A DNA stretch of 64,000 nt from Amycolatopsis anabasis (lineage in GTDB: Bacteria > Actinomycetota > Actinomycetes > Mycobacteriales > Pseudonocardiaceae). Below are positions 1-9,130 of the stretch, in pieces. How positions within the stretch are numbered: the first letter of the stretch is position 1; the number at the start of each line of letters is the position of its first letter. The DNA lies in the NCBI RefSeq assembly GCF_009765355.1, contig NZ_VTHK01000020.1:1-64000 (forward strand), in the 5' to 3' direction. The position numbers and the translations under genes are program-made. The notes below the pieces were generated by a model, which worked only from the letters and a program-made list of their open reading frames with translations, did no database searches and had not been told where the DNA came from.

Positions 1-759
1 GTTCCGGTGGAGAACGGAAAGGCGAAGGTGACCGGCGACTTCGCGCTCCCGGGAGTTCCGGGAACCGGCGCCGAGATCGTCATGGACTGGTCGGGCACCG
101 TCGGCGCGACAACCGGACGCCTGCTGCCCACCGGCAACGCCACCGACACGATCGCGCTCGAAGACGGCCGCGACATCGAACTGACCTTGTCCGACGCCGG
201 AAATCCAGTGGTATGGGTGCCCGCCCGGGCGGTTGGCCTCGCCGGTGACGAAAGTCCGAACGAGATCGACGAGGATGCCGCCCTCCTCGCGGTCCTCACC
301 GAGATCCGCGGCAAAGCGTCCGTCCTCTGTGGATTCTGCGACGACTGGCGCCGCGCCGAGGAGCGCTCGCCGGGGTTTCCGCTCATCGGGCTGATCGCCC
401 CGCCGGCGGACACCACGACGCTCAACGGGACGCCCATCGCGGGCCGGGACATGGACCTGCGGGTACGGCTGATGTTCATGAACCGCCTGCACGAAAGCAT
501 CGCCGGCACGGCGTCCATCAGCCTCGCCGCCGCCTCGCGGACGACGGGTTCGGTCGTCGCCGCCGTCAGCGAACAGCGCCGGGCCGGCACGCTGCTGATC
601 GGGCATCCCTCCGGGATCACCCCGGTCAAGGTCACCACGACCGGCAACGGCGCACCCCCGGAAAGCGGCTTCACCCTGCTCGGTTTCAGCCGTACCGCCC
701 GCCGTCTCATGGACGGGAACGTCTACTACCCCCGTTCGATCCTGGACGCGGCGTCCTGA
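1..759 (+). CDS. PrpF-like isomerase/tautomerase, 5' end outside window
   Basis: The frame is open from base 1, so the real start lies upstream; the first in-window start is GTG at 7. The visible 250 residues match the C-terminal part of the PrpF family (2-methylaconitate isomerase, 4-oxalomesaconate tautomerase), which has a DapF-like fold and is usually near 390 aa. The best sign is the stretch with DLRVRLMFMNRLHESIAGT, the PrpF-type substrate-binding block, followed by the alanine-rich helix. Family members move a double bond in tricarboxylic acid or aromatic-degradation intermediates. The substrate cannot be told from this part. Family assignment is good, the specific function is not. Confidence 0.75.
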   Translation, partial: VPVENGKAKVTGDFALPGVPGTGAEIVMDWSGTVGATTGRLLPTGNATDTIALEDGRDIELTLSDAGNPVVWVPARAVGLAGDESPNEIDEDAALLAVLTEIRGKASVLCGFCDDWRRAEERSPGFPLIGLIAPPADTTTLNGTPIAGRDMDLRVRLMFMNRLHESIAGTASISLAAASRTTGSVVAAVSEQRRAGTLLIGHPSGITPVKVTTTGNGAPPESGFTLLGFSRTARRLMDGNVYYPRSILDAAS

Positions 760-1166
760 TCCGACGACGAAACCTATTCACTGCGGCGTATGTCATGGCT
801 TCCGGGCTGAGCGTATTTGGTCGGACGGCATCGGCCGACACGGTGGACGCCGCGAGCATGACCATGCAAATCGAACCCGCAGTGGCCATGGCAGTGGCAG
901 TAGAGCGCTTCCCGGGACACGTTCTCTTTTGGGTTGGCTCCTCCGAAGAATGTGCCGCCCTGGTAGGCGTGGCGGGAGCTGATGCCCGAGCCGGCGCGGG
1001 ATTTCACGATCGTCCCCCGGCCCTCGGGGCGTGGGCCTGTCCGGAAACCGGACGACGGACGTCGGCGAGCTGGTCGGCAATACCCTGATACCGGCCGCCG
1101 AAGACGTCACCAGCATCGTCCTTCCCGGATCGCCGGTCACCGGCGGCGGTTCAAGCCCCGGCGACA
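760..1166. other. intergenic stretch with possible coding remnant
   Basis: No convincing intact gene. On the plus strand, about 1035-1206, one frame reads as protein-like sequence (GLSGNRTTDVGELVGN and onward) and ends at a TGA at 1204, but it lacks a start and a recognisable family. It may be the tail of a decayed gene. Confidence 0.3.
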
Positions 1167-2054
1167 CTACGAACGTTCTTCAATCTGTGTCATGTAGTCC
1201 TGAATGATGGAGACGTATTCGCGGCGAAGCGGCTCCTTTTCGAGATATCCCATGTGGGCGGCGCCGGACTGCGTGACGTGCTCGGAGTCCGGGATTCGGC
1301 TGGCGATGTCCGCGAGGTGCGAGGGAACGCATTCGTCGAACTCTCCGCCGAGCACAAGGGTGGGGACTCGGATACGGTCGAGTTCGCCGAAGATGTCCCA
1401 ATCCTTGAGGGTTCCCGTAACGTGGTAATCGGCCTGGCCGATCATCGTCCTGAACGTCAGCATGCTCATGCGATCCGGGTCGAGGCTTACCGAGGAGGTG
1501 CGCACAACCATTGCTCGTATGTACTCGCCCTGGGCGACCAGGTAATCGGGATCGTCCGTCTCTCCCCTGAGTTCACGACCATAGGTGCGGTCGAGAACCT
1601 CACCCGGTAGCTGTGCCAGCAATTCTCGTACCTCTTCGGTGAACCGGGGTACGCTGGCCAACCCGTTGGCACAGATCAAACTCGTCCAGTCGGGTGCCCG
1701 CTGCGCGGCATACTGCAGGCCGAGCATGGCACCCCAGGAGTGGCCATAGACGTGCGGGCGTCGCAGGCCCAGACCTTCGATGACCACGCCGAGTTCGTCG
1801 AGGAAGCGATCCACCGTGAGCAACGACGTATCGTCGATCGGGTCCGAACGCCCCACCCCGAGCTGGTCGTACCAGACGACTTCACGCTCCTGGGCAAGCG
1901 GCTCGAACGCCTCGAACAACAGATCGCTCGGATAGCCCGGCCCGCCGTGCACGAGGAGAAGCGGCACGCCACCGCTGCCCGACCTGCGGTACCAGACCTT
2001 GCCTCCTGGCACGGCGATCTCGCCCTCGACCATGTCCACCCGGGAACCGGTCAT
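1167..2054 (-). CDS. alpha/beta hydrolase, proline iminopeptidase-like
   Basis: 295 aa, typical for the family. Visible are the oxyanion motif HGGPG near residue 36, the nucleophile elbow GHSWG with Ser106, a late Asp (GGEFDECV) and a His (GAAHMGYLEKE), forming a complete serine-hydrolase triad. The HGGPG/GHSWG pair is characteristic of the proline iminopeptidase branch (family S33), which cleaves N-terminal proline, but many members hydrolyse amides or esters of small molecules. ATG at 2054 and 2033 are both possible. It lies 58 bp downstream of a SnoaL-like gene on the same strand, with which it may be cotranscribed. Confidence 0.8.
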   Translation of the reverse strand: MTGSRVDMVEGEIAVPGGKVWYRRSGSGGVPLLLVHGGPGYPSDLLFEAFEPLAQEREVVWYDQLGVGRSDPIDDTSLLTVDRFLDELGVVIEGLGLRRPHVYGHSWGAMLGLQYAAQRAPDWTSLICANGLASVPRFTEEVRELLAQLPGEVLDRTYGRELRGETDDPDYLVAQGEYIRAMVVRTSSVSLDPDRMSMLTFRTMIGQADYHVTGTLKDWDIFGELDRIRVPTLVLGGEFDECVPSHLADIASRIPDSEHVTQSGAAHMGYLEKEPLRREYVSIIQDYMTQIEERS

Positions 2055-2112
2055 CCGCCGACCGCCCGTCCCACGGCTTTGCCGGAACCATTCTTCGAGA
2101 GCAAATGCGGAA

Positions 2113-2502
2113 TCATGCCGTCTCGCCCACCGGCATGGGGTAGGCGTATTCTTCGACCCGGTCGATGAGGCCGTCCTCGAAGCGGAAGTACATCGCGGCG
2201 TGGATCTCGCTGCGGGACCCGTCGGACATGGCCAGGTGAAGTACCTGCTGGTGGAGCACCTCGTTCGCATTCCGGAACTGGCGGATGACGTCGTACCGTA
2301 ACGAATCGACGGTGGCGACAAGCGGGCTGAACTGGTCCAGTTTCTCGTCGATCGTCTGCTGCGGCGCGCCGTCGTTGTGCCACACGGTGGCTTTGTCGGT
2401 ACACATCGCTCGCATACCGGCGAAGTCATAGGACTCCAGGTGCCGCAGCCACTGAAGCGCTTTCTCGGCAATGTTCTGCCCCATACCTCGTTCTCGTTTC
2501 AT
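2113..2502 (-). CDS. SnoaL/NTF2-like protein
   Basis: 129 aa from ATG 2502 (a GTG at 2514 and an ATG at 2484 are alternatives; none has a good ribosome site). The layout is an N-terminal helix (NIAEKALQWLRHLESYDFAG), a Trp-His-containing strand (ATVWHNDG), then alternating strands ending EYAYPMPV. This fits the SnoaL-like NTF2 cone fold used by polyketide cyclases, limonene-epoxide hydrolase and many proteins without known function. No catalytic assignment is possible. Confidence 0.6.
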   Translation of the reverse strand: MKRERGMGQNIAEKALQWLRHLESYDFAGMRAMCTDKATVWHNDGAPQQTIDEKLDQFSPLVATVDSLRYDVIRQFRNANEVLHQQVLHLAMSDGSRSEIHAAMYFRFEDGLIDRVEEYAYPMPVGETA

Positions 2503-2720
2503 CGTTGTTGGCACGCTGGGTGAAGGTAAGGCCGGATCGGCGATCCCAGCATAACGACAAAACCCCGGAACGTAAGGCTTGACTTACCCTTTCACATCAG
2601 GCAGCGAGATTCGGCCAAGAAACCGCCCTTCGCTCGTTTCTCGGGAAATCAACCCTTTCCGCCTGTCTTTCTCCGAGCGATGCCCATGCGCGCACCACCG
2701 GGACAAGGACGCCGCCTCGG

Positions 2721-2978
2721 TCATACCGGGGGCAGGCGAGTGTCGATCGTCGCCACGCGCCGGCCGATCGCCAGGACGTCCGGTGGCGTGCGCGGAGCCT
2801 TCAGCTCGAAGTGCACACCGGCGGGGCCGAATACCGTCGTCCAGTACTCGGTGCCTGTCGGAGCTCCGTCGAGCTGGTAGGTCATGGCGTAGGTCCCGCC
2901 CAGGGCGGCGGCCGCGTCGCGCACTTCGACCGACTCCGCGAGAAGGCGGTTCATCTGGTCGACGTGGGCCGGGGACAT
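2721..2978 (-). CDS. small protein, possible SCP2-like remnant
   Basis: About 85 aa from ATG 2978. A strong GAGGAGG lies at about 3004-3010, and the best-spaced in-frame codon behind it is a CTG near 2996, so the true start is unclear. The central part (GTYAMTYQLDG, then YWTTVFGPAGVHFEL) has the strand pattern of SCP2 sterol-carrier domains, but it is shorter than the usual 100-130 aa. Function unknown. Confidence 0.35.
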   Translation of the reverse strand: MSPAHVDQMNRLLAESVEVRDAAAALGGTYAMTYQLDGAPTGTEYWTTVFGPAGVHFELKAPRTPPDVLAIGRRVATIDTRLPPV

Positions 2979-3267
2979 GAAACCCGAGGTGTTCAGGGGA
3001 ATTCCTCCTCGTCGTTCGATGTCGCGATGCGCGGCCCGCGCAGGCCTGCCGCCGATGTCGAGTATCGAGCGGCCGGACACCCTCACGCCTCACACAGAAG
3101 TCAAGCAGTTCGCGGAAGGACTTGCGACGGACGTCGCCCTGGCAGGACCTCGACTCTGCGACATCTGTCGTACGGGTCGGGTATCTCTGGCGTCATGTGT
3201 CGCTCGCCTTCCGGACGTCGCCGAGGCAGAGTCGGGGGACGCCCGAACGACGGGGAAGGTGAGCGCC

Positions 3268-3708
3268 ATGGCCGACGACCTGCAGGAGATCGTCGACGAC
3301 CTGGCCGAGCGGCTGCGGCGGTCGGTGGCGATCGACGATCCGTCGATCCGGCTGCTCGCGGCGAGCCGCCACTTCGGTGACGAGGACAGCGTCCGGGTGT
3401 CGTCGGTACTCAACCGCTCGATCGACACGGACCTCCAGGAGGAGGTCCTCGCCCACGGCATCGCGCAGTGGACGAGCCCCGGCCAGGTGCGGGTGGCCGG
3501 GGCGCAGCCGCGGCTGTGCGTGCCGGTGCGCTGCGCGGGGCTGCTGCTGGGTTACCTGTGGCTCATCGACTCCGGCTCGACCTCGGGTGAGCGGCACCGG
3601 GAACTGGCCAGGGAGGCCGCCGAGCGCGCCGGGGTGGTCCTCTACCGGCGGCTCGTCGTGCACGAGCGCACTAAGGCCCGGCACGAGGCGATCCTGTGGG
3701 AACTCGTC
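3268..3708 (+). pseudogene. PucR/CdaR-family regulator, truncated
   Basis: Starts at ATG 3268 behind GGGGAAGG (3252-3259). The first 147 residues match the N-terminal sensory part of actinomycete PucR-type regulators (DDLAERLRRSVAIDDPSIRL, then CVPVRCAGLLLGYLWLID). These proteins normally run 350-550 aa with a C-terminal HTH_30. Here the reading is cut after HEAILWELV at about 3707, where unrelated transposon-derived DNA starts. The DNA-binding domain is missing, so it should not act as a regulator. Confidence 0.65.
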
Positions 3709-4010
3709 TTTCTTCGAGCGCACGGATCCGGTCGTGGGCGTCCGCGAGTTGTTGTTGCAGGGCTTGGATGTTCGGTGTGAGCGGGCCGCCGTCTGCGGCG
3801 GTCTCGAACTCGGAGACGAGGTCGGTGTGGTGTTCGTAGAGCCGGTGGCGCGGCAGCCCGGCTTCGGCGGCGAGCCCGGAGACGGTGAGGGCGCCGTTGC
3901 TGCGGGCCGGGATACCGGCGAGAAGCCGCAGGCTGGCTTCGCGTAGCTGGGTGCGTTCGGTGTCGAGACGGAGCCGCTGCTCGGTGTGCGAAGCCCTCTG
4001 CGGCGGTCGG
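3709..4010 (-). pseudogene. N-terminal part of a transposon-associated coiled-coil/HTH protein
   Basis: Minus-strand reading gives LREASLRLLAGIPARSNGAL, a helix-turn-helix-like block (GLAAEAGLPRHRLYEHHTDL) and the beginning of a coiled coil (LQQQLADAHDRIRALEE). This resembles the DUF6262-like accessory proteins encoded next to tyrosine-recombinase transposases in actinomycetes. No start codon is visible, and the continuation is missing at the PucR junction. Confidence 0.4.
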
Positions 4011-4013
4011 CGA

Positions 4014-4350
4014 TCAGACTCCTAACGGGGTTCGGTTCTGGGCTTCCAGGTCGAACCTGCGTCGGTCTTGGAAGCGCAGGTTCGACCGCGCGGCCTTCAG
4101 CCGCTCGTCGAGAGTGCGGTTGTCCGTGGTTACCTGGCGAACGCGTTGCTTGAGTGTGGTGTTCTCGGTGGTGATCCTCTGGGCGGCTGCCTCGGCCCGC
4201 TCGGCTTGCAGGTCGCGGATATGGCCGAGGAGTTCGCCGATACGGTCGCGGTGGGCGAGTATCTCAGCATTGGCGGCCGTGAGGGCCGCTCACGCCAGGC
4301 CGCCTCGTGTTCGTCGTCCTGCTCGGTGAGAGCTTGTTTTCGGAACCCCG
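4014..4350 (-). pseudogene. C-terminal part of the same kind of coiled-coil protein
   Basis: The minus strand reads a long coiled coil (ALTAANAEILAHRDRIGELL, then TTDNRTLDERLKAARSNL) ending at TGA 4014-4016. Upstream, the matching piece EQDDEHEAAWRER sits in another frame, so one base seems lost near 4288. It is the natural continuation of the N-terminal fragment at 3709-4010 but lies upstream of it on that strand, so the two halves are in swapped order. Confidence 0.4.
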
Positions 4351-4594
4351 ACTGAGCTGAGTCCTGAGTGGACGATGGGGGCGCTGATGGTGCTGGCTGG
4401 GTAGCACCGGATCGGGTGATCCTGCTCCGGGCTGGAAGTGTCGGTCCCGGGTGGCAGGGTGTCTGCCGATATGAGCAGCACGAATGTGGATCTCAGCGGC
4501 GTGGACGGGATCGTTGACCACCTGCGCTAAGTGGTGGTGGCGCATCCCGAGCCAAGTAGCGGCGGCAGGACCCGCCGAGGGGGAAGAGGGGCTG
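4351..4594. other. transposon-debris intergenic region
   Basis: No intact gene. A 19-codon frame starts at ATG 4469 and stops at the TAA of the next line; it may be a remnant. Confidence 0.25.
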
Positions 4595-4804
4595 ATGGTG
4601 ACCGATTCTGATCAAGTCGTCGAGGACGAGTCGGACCTGGTCGACGCGTGGCACCACGCTGACCTGGTCGACCGGCTCCAGCAGAGTATTCCGGCCAGTG
4701 ACGCGCTGGTGCTGCGGGTGCTCGCCGCGCGGATCGCCGCCCGCCCGGCGGAGTGCGACGACCCGCTGATGACCACGCACGATCTGAGCTCAGTACACGA
4801 ATGA
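4595..4804 (+). CDS. small hypothetical protein (69 aa)
   Basis: ATG 4595 follows GGGGGAAGAGGGG. The product is acidic and helical (SDLVDAWHHADLVDRLQQSI, then ALVLRVLAARIAARP) with no recognised domain. It sits in a region of transposon debris and may be a remnant rather than a working gene. Confidence 0.3.
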   Translation: MVTDSDQVVEDESDLVDAWHHADLVDRLQQSIPASDALVLRVLAARIAARPAECDDPLMTTHDLSSVHE

Positions 4805-4815
4805 ACGGTTCGACA

Positions 4816-5649
4816 TCACCGTGCGCACAACCGGTGCAATGCCGACTGGCTCTCATCGTCCGCGGCGCGGTAGATCACCAACAGCTGGTCCGGATCTTGA
4901 AGTGGCGTAAGCGTTTCGAAATGCACTGCGATCACACCGACGTCAGGATGCCGTATCACCTTGCGCCCGCGGCCGTTGACCTTGACGTCGCGCTCGGCCC
5001 ACAATCGCGCGAATTCCTCGTCGCCTGCGGTGAATTCGGCGATGAGGTCGGTCAACGCCTGATCCTCCGGGTGCGCGGCCCACGCAGCGCGCAGGTGGGC
5101 GATCCCCTCCCGCACGACGCGTTCGCGGTCGACGTAGAACTCACGCGTCTCCGGATGCATCAGGCACAGCCACATCGCATTGCGCTGCGACGGCGGCAGG
5201 GTGTCGAAATCCAGGAGCAGTCTCGCCATTTCGCCATTCCAGGCCAGGATGTCGTAGCGGTGGTTCATCAGCATGGCCGGCAGCGGTGACAGGTCGGCGA
5301 CCAGCCGAGCCAGCGACGGCGCCGCAGTGGTGGCGAGCTTTTCGGTGCCGCGGGGGCGCTGCTGGGCCAGGTCGAAGAGGTAGGCGCGTTCGTCGGGGGC
5401 CAGGCGCAGCGCCCGGGCCAGCGCCTCCACCACCTCCGCCGAGGGCCGCAGCCCGCGAGCCTGTTCCAGCCGCACGATGTAGTCGGTGCTGACACCGGCC
5501 AGTTCGGCGACCTCTTCGCGACGCAATCCCGGGGTCCGCCGGGATTGCCGACGCGACGGCAGACCGAAATCGTGCGGGTCCAGGCGCTCGCGCCGGGTCC
5601 GCAGGAACGCGGCCAGCTCCTGGGTCACGTCCACGGTGCTGGTGATCAT
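4816..5649 (-). CDS. XRE regulator with MmyB-like ligand domain
   Basis: 277 aa. Residues about 10-75 form a Cro/C1 helix-turn-helix (RTPGLRREEVAELAGVSTDY). Residues about 110-270 match the MmyB-like ligand-binding domain common in actinomycetes (LMNHRYDILAWNGEM, RNAMWLCLMHPETREFYVD, then VIRHPDVGVIAVHFETL). Such proteins often sit divergently beside a single oxidoreductase and control it. Here the neighbour, 114 bp away and divergent, is an aldo/keto reductase. The arrangement suggests a ligand-responsive switch; the ligand is unknown. Confidence 0.85.
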   Translation of the reverse strand: MITSTVDVTQELAAFLRTRRERLDPHDFGLPSRRQSRRTPGLRREEVAELAGVSTDYIVRLEQARGLRPSAEVVEALARALRLAPDERAYLFDLAQQRPRGTEKLATTAAPSLARLVADLSPLPAMLMNHRYDILAWNGEMARLLLDFDTLPPSQRNAMWLCLMHPETREFYVDRERVVREGIAHLRAAWAAHPEDQALTDLIAEFTAGDEEFARLWAERDVKVNGRGRKVIRHPDVGVIAVHFETLTPLQDPDQLLVIYRAADDESQSALHRLCAR

Positions 5650-5763
5650 GGCTGGTCCAACAGCCAGGGTAGGACTGGTGTTCCCAGGAACTTCCTTCCC
5701 TTACCCCCAGCTCGCGGCGGTCACAGACTTGTTTTCGACAACGGACCACAAGTACTGGAGGAC

Positions 5764-6831
5764 ATGATGTCGCTCACCCTCGACACCTACCGGCTGCTGG
5801 GCCGCTCCGGGCTGCGGGTCTCACCGCTGGCCCTGGGCACGGCGACCTTCGGCACCGAGTGGGGCTGGGGCGCCGAGCAGGACGAGGCGCGCAAGCTGTT
5901 CGAACTCTACGTCGAGCGCGGCGGCAACTTCATCGACACCGCCAGCACCTACACCAACGGCAGCTCCGAGCGCATGCTGGGCGAATTCACCCGCGACCAC
6001 CGCGAGAACCTGGTGCTGGCGACGAAGTACACGACGCTGCGACGGCCCGGCGACCCGAACTCCGGGGGCGCTCACCGCAAGAGCCTGTTCGCGTCGGTGG
6101 AGACCAGCCTGCGGCAGCTGAACACGGACTACCTCGATCTGCTCTTCCTGCACGTCTGGGATTTCACGACACCGGTCGAGGAGATCCTGCGCGGCCTGGA
6201 CGATCTGGTCCGCCATGGCAAGGTCCTGTACGTGGCGATGTCCAACGCCCCGGCCTGGGAGATCTCGCGCATGCAGGCGATCGCCGACCTGCGCGGCTGG
6301 TCGCCGCTGGTTGCGCTGCAGATCGAATACAGCCTCATCAACCGGGGCGGGGAACGTGATCTGATCCCGATGGCACGGGCGATGGGGCTGGGTGTGACCC
6401 CGTACTCACCGCTCGGGGGTGGCGTGCTTTCCGGCAAGTACAGCCGCGCCGACCTGACCGCGCCAAGCACCGACTCTGGTGAAAGCAACCGCAAGAGCTT
6501 CAACGCCAATCTGGGCATGGTCACCGAACACACCCTCGCCATCGCCGACACCGTCCGGGAGGTCGCCGCGGAGGTGGAACACACACCCGCCCAGGTCGCC
6601 CTGGCCTGGACCCTGCAGAACCCGGGCGTGACGGCACCCGTCATCGGCGCTCGCACCCCCGAGCAGCTGGAGGGCAATCTGGGTGCCCTGGAGGTCGACC
6701 TCACCGCCGATCAGCTGGCCCGCCTCGACAAGGTCAGTGCGATCGACCTCGGCTACCCGCACGACCTGCTCGCCAGTGACCACATCCGCACGGTGACCAC
6801 AGGCGAGTTGAAGATCGAAACCCGCCGCTGA
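5764..6831 (+). CDS. aldo/keto reductase
   Basis: 355 aa; ATG 5764 and 5767 both follow GGAGG (5757-5761), the second having the better spacing. The AKR TIM-barrel signature is complete: NFIDTASTYTNGSSERMLG (catalytic Asp and Tyr), ATKYTT (Lys), DLLFLHVWD (His) and the cofactor segment near APVIGARTPEQLEGNL. It should reduce a carbonyl with NADPH in the cytosol, in the tas/YghZ-like branch. The divergent XRE-MmyB regulator probably controls it. Confidence 0.88.
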   Translation: MMSLTLDTYRLLGRSGLRVSPLALGTATFGTEWGWGAEQDEARKLFELYVERGGNFIDTASTYTNGSSERMLGEFTRDHRENLVLATKYTTLRRPGDPNSGGAHRKSLFASVETSLRQLNTDYLDLLFLHVWDFTTPVEEILRGLDDLVRHGKVLYVAMSNAPAWEISRMQAIADLRGWSPLVALQIEYSLINRGGERDLIPMARAMGLGVTPYSPLGGGVLSGKYSRADLTAPSTDSGESNRKSFNANLGMVTEHTLAIADTVREVAAEVEHTPAQVALAWTLQNPGVTAPVIGARTPEQLEGNLGALEVDLTADQLARLDKVSAIDLGYPHDLLASDHIRTVTTGELKIETRR

Positions 6832-6839
6832 TACCCGAC

Positions 6840-7560
6840 CGAGCGCCGAGGCAGCACCACCGCCGCCCCCGGGGTGATCATCGGCACAGCTGGCTGCGCC
6901 GTTGGCGACGAGTGTCGGCAGACGGTCAGGTCGGGCCCGGTCGGCTGGTGTTGCTGCCGCAGGCGGGTGGCGACGTAGCTGGCGTCGCAGCCGTTTTCCT
7001 TGTGCCAAGTGCTGGCGGTGCCGTCGGCAACGCCGAGCAGATCGGCAAGCATCTTCCAGTGCACGGAGCCGACCAACGCCAGCCACGCGCCGTTGCGGGC
7101 GGTGCGGGTGCTGGGGATGCCCAGCTTGCGCAGTCGCCCTTGCAGCGCAGCCGAGGTCAGCGGTCGGCCGGCCCGCATCCACGGAAACAGGAAGGGCGTG
7201 CTCCGGTGTCGCAAGGCTGCGTCCAGCTGCTGGCGCTGGTCGACCAGGCTGCGCAGCAACACGGACAGGCGGGGCCGCAGCCACAGCGGGTCGCAGCCCG
7301 AGCACGTCGGGTTCGTCGGGGTACACAAGCACGTGCTCGGTGGTCAGGTTCACGAGCCGCCAGCACGGTTGTCCGCATTGCAGGACCAGGCACCCGGGTC
7401 GGTCATGCCACGCCAGCACAGGATCCGCTGGAAGATCGGGCAGGAGTGTCCGGCCACGCCGAACGGCGAACCGCACTGCGAATCCTCTCCGCCCGACGAG
7501 CAGGGCAGCCTTCGCCGTCTGCGGCCCGGCCGGGGTCTGGTAACTGACGGTCACCCACGG
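6840..7560 (-). pseudogene. decayed site-specific recombinase/integrase
   Basis: The minus strand between about 7328 and 6880 reads FLFPWMRAGRPLTSAALQGR, LRKLGIPSTRTARNGAWLAL and LLGVADGTASTWHKENG. This looks like the C-terminal half of an actinomycete integrase-like protein family (WLFPG..GRP..L..LGI..R..A..LLG..TA..W). The upstream part continues only after a frame change, and an unrelated C-terminal frame ends near 7556. It seems to be a frameshifted relic. The downstream end of the open frame runs antisense into the aldo/keto reductase gene. Confidence 0.45.
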
Positions 7561-7736
7561 TAGGACTGGTCGACGCCGGTCACCTGGGCGGCGGTACGTA
7601 GCACGTCGGCCAACTCTCGATGCCGGGACTGTAAACAACAACGGTGCAGATCCGAGGTCAGCTGGGCCTTGACCCAATTTATGGGCAGTAGTGTGTCCGT
7701 CGTGGATGCGAAGCCTGTGCCAGAGTCGTCACTGTC

Positions 7737-8363
7737 ATGACGTCCACCTCCCGCCCGTCACGCGGCCCGCGCCAACGCCTCAGTGAAGATCAACGACGGA
7801 AGCAGATCATGGCGGCGGCGATCCGGGAGGTCGCCGACCGCGGCTACGAGGGCGCGTCGTTGACCCGGATCGCCGCACGCGCCGATGTCGCCAAGGGACT
7901 GGTCTGGCGCTACTTCACCGGCAAGGACGACCTGATGGAGTCCACAGCGAAGGTGACGATGGAGACCATGCGGCGGCAGATCGTCGACGCGCTCGACCTG
8001 GACCAGTCGGTGCCGGACATCATCCGCGCCGCCCTGCCCCTGGCCGCCTCGCAGATCCTGACCCATCGGGACGAACTGATCGCGCTGAACCGCATCATGC
8101 ACAACCTTCGCCGGCCCGACGGCGCCGAACGGGTGGTCACCGACTTCTACGAGGAGACCTACCTCGGGCAGGAGGAGCTGTTCCGCCGCGGCCAGGCCGA
8201 GGGCAGCCTGCGTGACTTCGACACCAGGGTCATGGCGGTCACCTACCAGGGCTCGATCGACATCATGCTCGCCTACCTCGAAGACCATCCCGAGGTCGAT
8301 CCCCGCGACTACGCCTCGCAGCTCGCGGAGATCCTGCTCAGCGGCATGCGAGCCGGGAGCTGA
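7737..8363 (+). CDS. TetR-family transcriptional regulator
   Basis: 208 aa. The N-terminal TetR helix-turn-helix is clear (QIMAAAIREVADRGYEGASL, then GLVWRYFTGKDDLM). The C-terminal half is helical and variable. Two palindromes directly after the gene (8390-8430) are good candidate operators. A small membrane protein and an SDR follow on the same strand, so the regulator probably represses this three-gene group or the downstream pair. Confidence 0.88.
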   Translation: MTSTSRPSRGPRQRLSEDQRRKQIMAAAIREVADRGYEGASLTRIAARADVAKGLVWRYFTGKDDLMESTAKVTMETMRRQIVDALDLDQSVPDIIRAALPLAASQILTHRDELIALNRIMHNLRRPDGAERVVTDFYEETYLGQEELFRRGQAEGSLRDFDTRVMAVTYQGSIDIMLAYLEDHPEVDPRDYASQLAEILLSGMRAGS

Positions 8364-8389
8364 CGCCGCGCCGGACCCTGCCACTGGAC

Positions 8390-8430
8390 TAATGACCATG
8401 CGGTCATTACTATTGACCGCATGGTCATTA
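8390..8430. promoter_or_regulatory. double palindromic TetR operator
   Basis: TAATGACCATGCGGTCA (8390-8406), 7 nt, then its perfect reverse complement (8414-8430). Each arm is itself a palindrome of the form TGACC-N4-GGTCA, giving two tandem operator sites upstream of the membrane-protein/SDR pair and downstream of the TetR gene. Confidence 0.75.
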
Positions 8431-8461
8431 GTGCACATTCCCGGCAGTTCGGCGGGCGACG

Positions 8462-9130
8462 GTGAACCCAGCGGCCGGCGGCGAGGCCAGCCCGCAACGC
8501 GAGCTGGTCATGAGCATGCTGATCAACGCGGTGGCGCCGATCGCGGTGTTCTACGGCTTGCGCGCGGCTGGGGTCGACCAGTGGACGGCCCTGATGCTGG
8601 GCCTGGTCGCACCGGCGGTCAAAGCTGTTCACTCGGTGATCACGAAACGGCGGATCGACATGCTCGCCGGCCTCATCGTGACCGTCCTGCTCCTCAGCGT
8701 CGCGTTGTCGTTCCTGACCGGCAGTCCGAGAACCCTGCTGGCGCGCGACGGCTGGATCACCGCCGTGGCGGGCATCTGGATCCTGCTGACGCTCCCACGG
8801 ACCCCGTACTACCTGTACGCCTTGCGAACCTTCACCGGTGGCACCTTGCGCGAACAGATCAACGCCGCGTGGCGTGACACGCCGGCCTTCCGGCGGGTGG
8901 TGCACGCGGGCACGATGATCTGGGGTTCCGCATTGCTGCTCGACGCCGCGAGCACGGTGGTACTGGCCTACACGATGCCGGTCGACAGCGTCCCGCTGAT
9001 CGGTGCGCTCAAGCTCGTGGCGCTGATCATCCTCGCCGAGGTGATCGGTCAGGTGACCTTCAGGCGCAAGGGCATACCGCTCCTACCAGCCGAACCTGCC
9101 GACGACAACCCCGACCAGGACGGCCGATGA
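8462..9130 (+). CDS. VC0807-like integral membrane protein
   Basis: 222 aa from GTG 8462. About six hydrophobic segments are visible (INAVAPIAVFYGLRAAGVDQ, LAGLIVTVLLLSVALSFLTG, SALLLDAASTVVLAYTM, LKLVALIILAEVIG). The pattern, with a cytoplasmic TKRRID loop, resembles the VC0807/DUF3159-type family of unknown function. Its stop overlaps the ATG of the SDR gene (ATGA), so the two are translationally coupled and both sit behind the TetR palindromes. Confidence 0.6.
   Translation: MNPAAGGEASPQRELVMSMLINAVAPIAVFYGLRAAGVDQWTALMLGLVAPAVKAVHSVITKRRIDMLAGLIVTVLLLSVALSFLTGSPRTLLARDGWITAVAGIWILLTLPRTPYYLYALRTFTGGTLREQINAAWRDTPAFRRVVHAGTMIWGSALLLDAASTVVLAYTMPVDSVPLIGALKLVALIILAEVIGQVTFRRKGIPLLPAEPADDNPDQDGR

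Noticed and set aside
1035..1206. Protein-like plus-strand frame upstream of the hydrolase
   Set aside because: No start codon with ribosome site and no recognisable family; kept only as a possible remnant.
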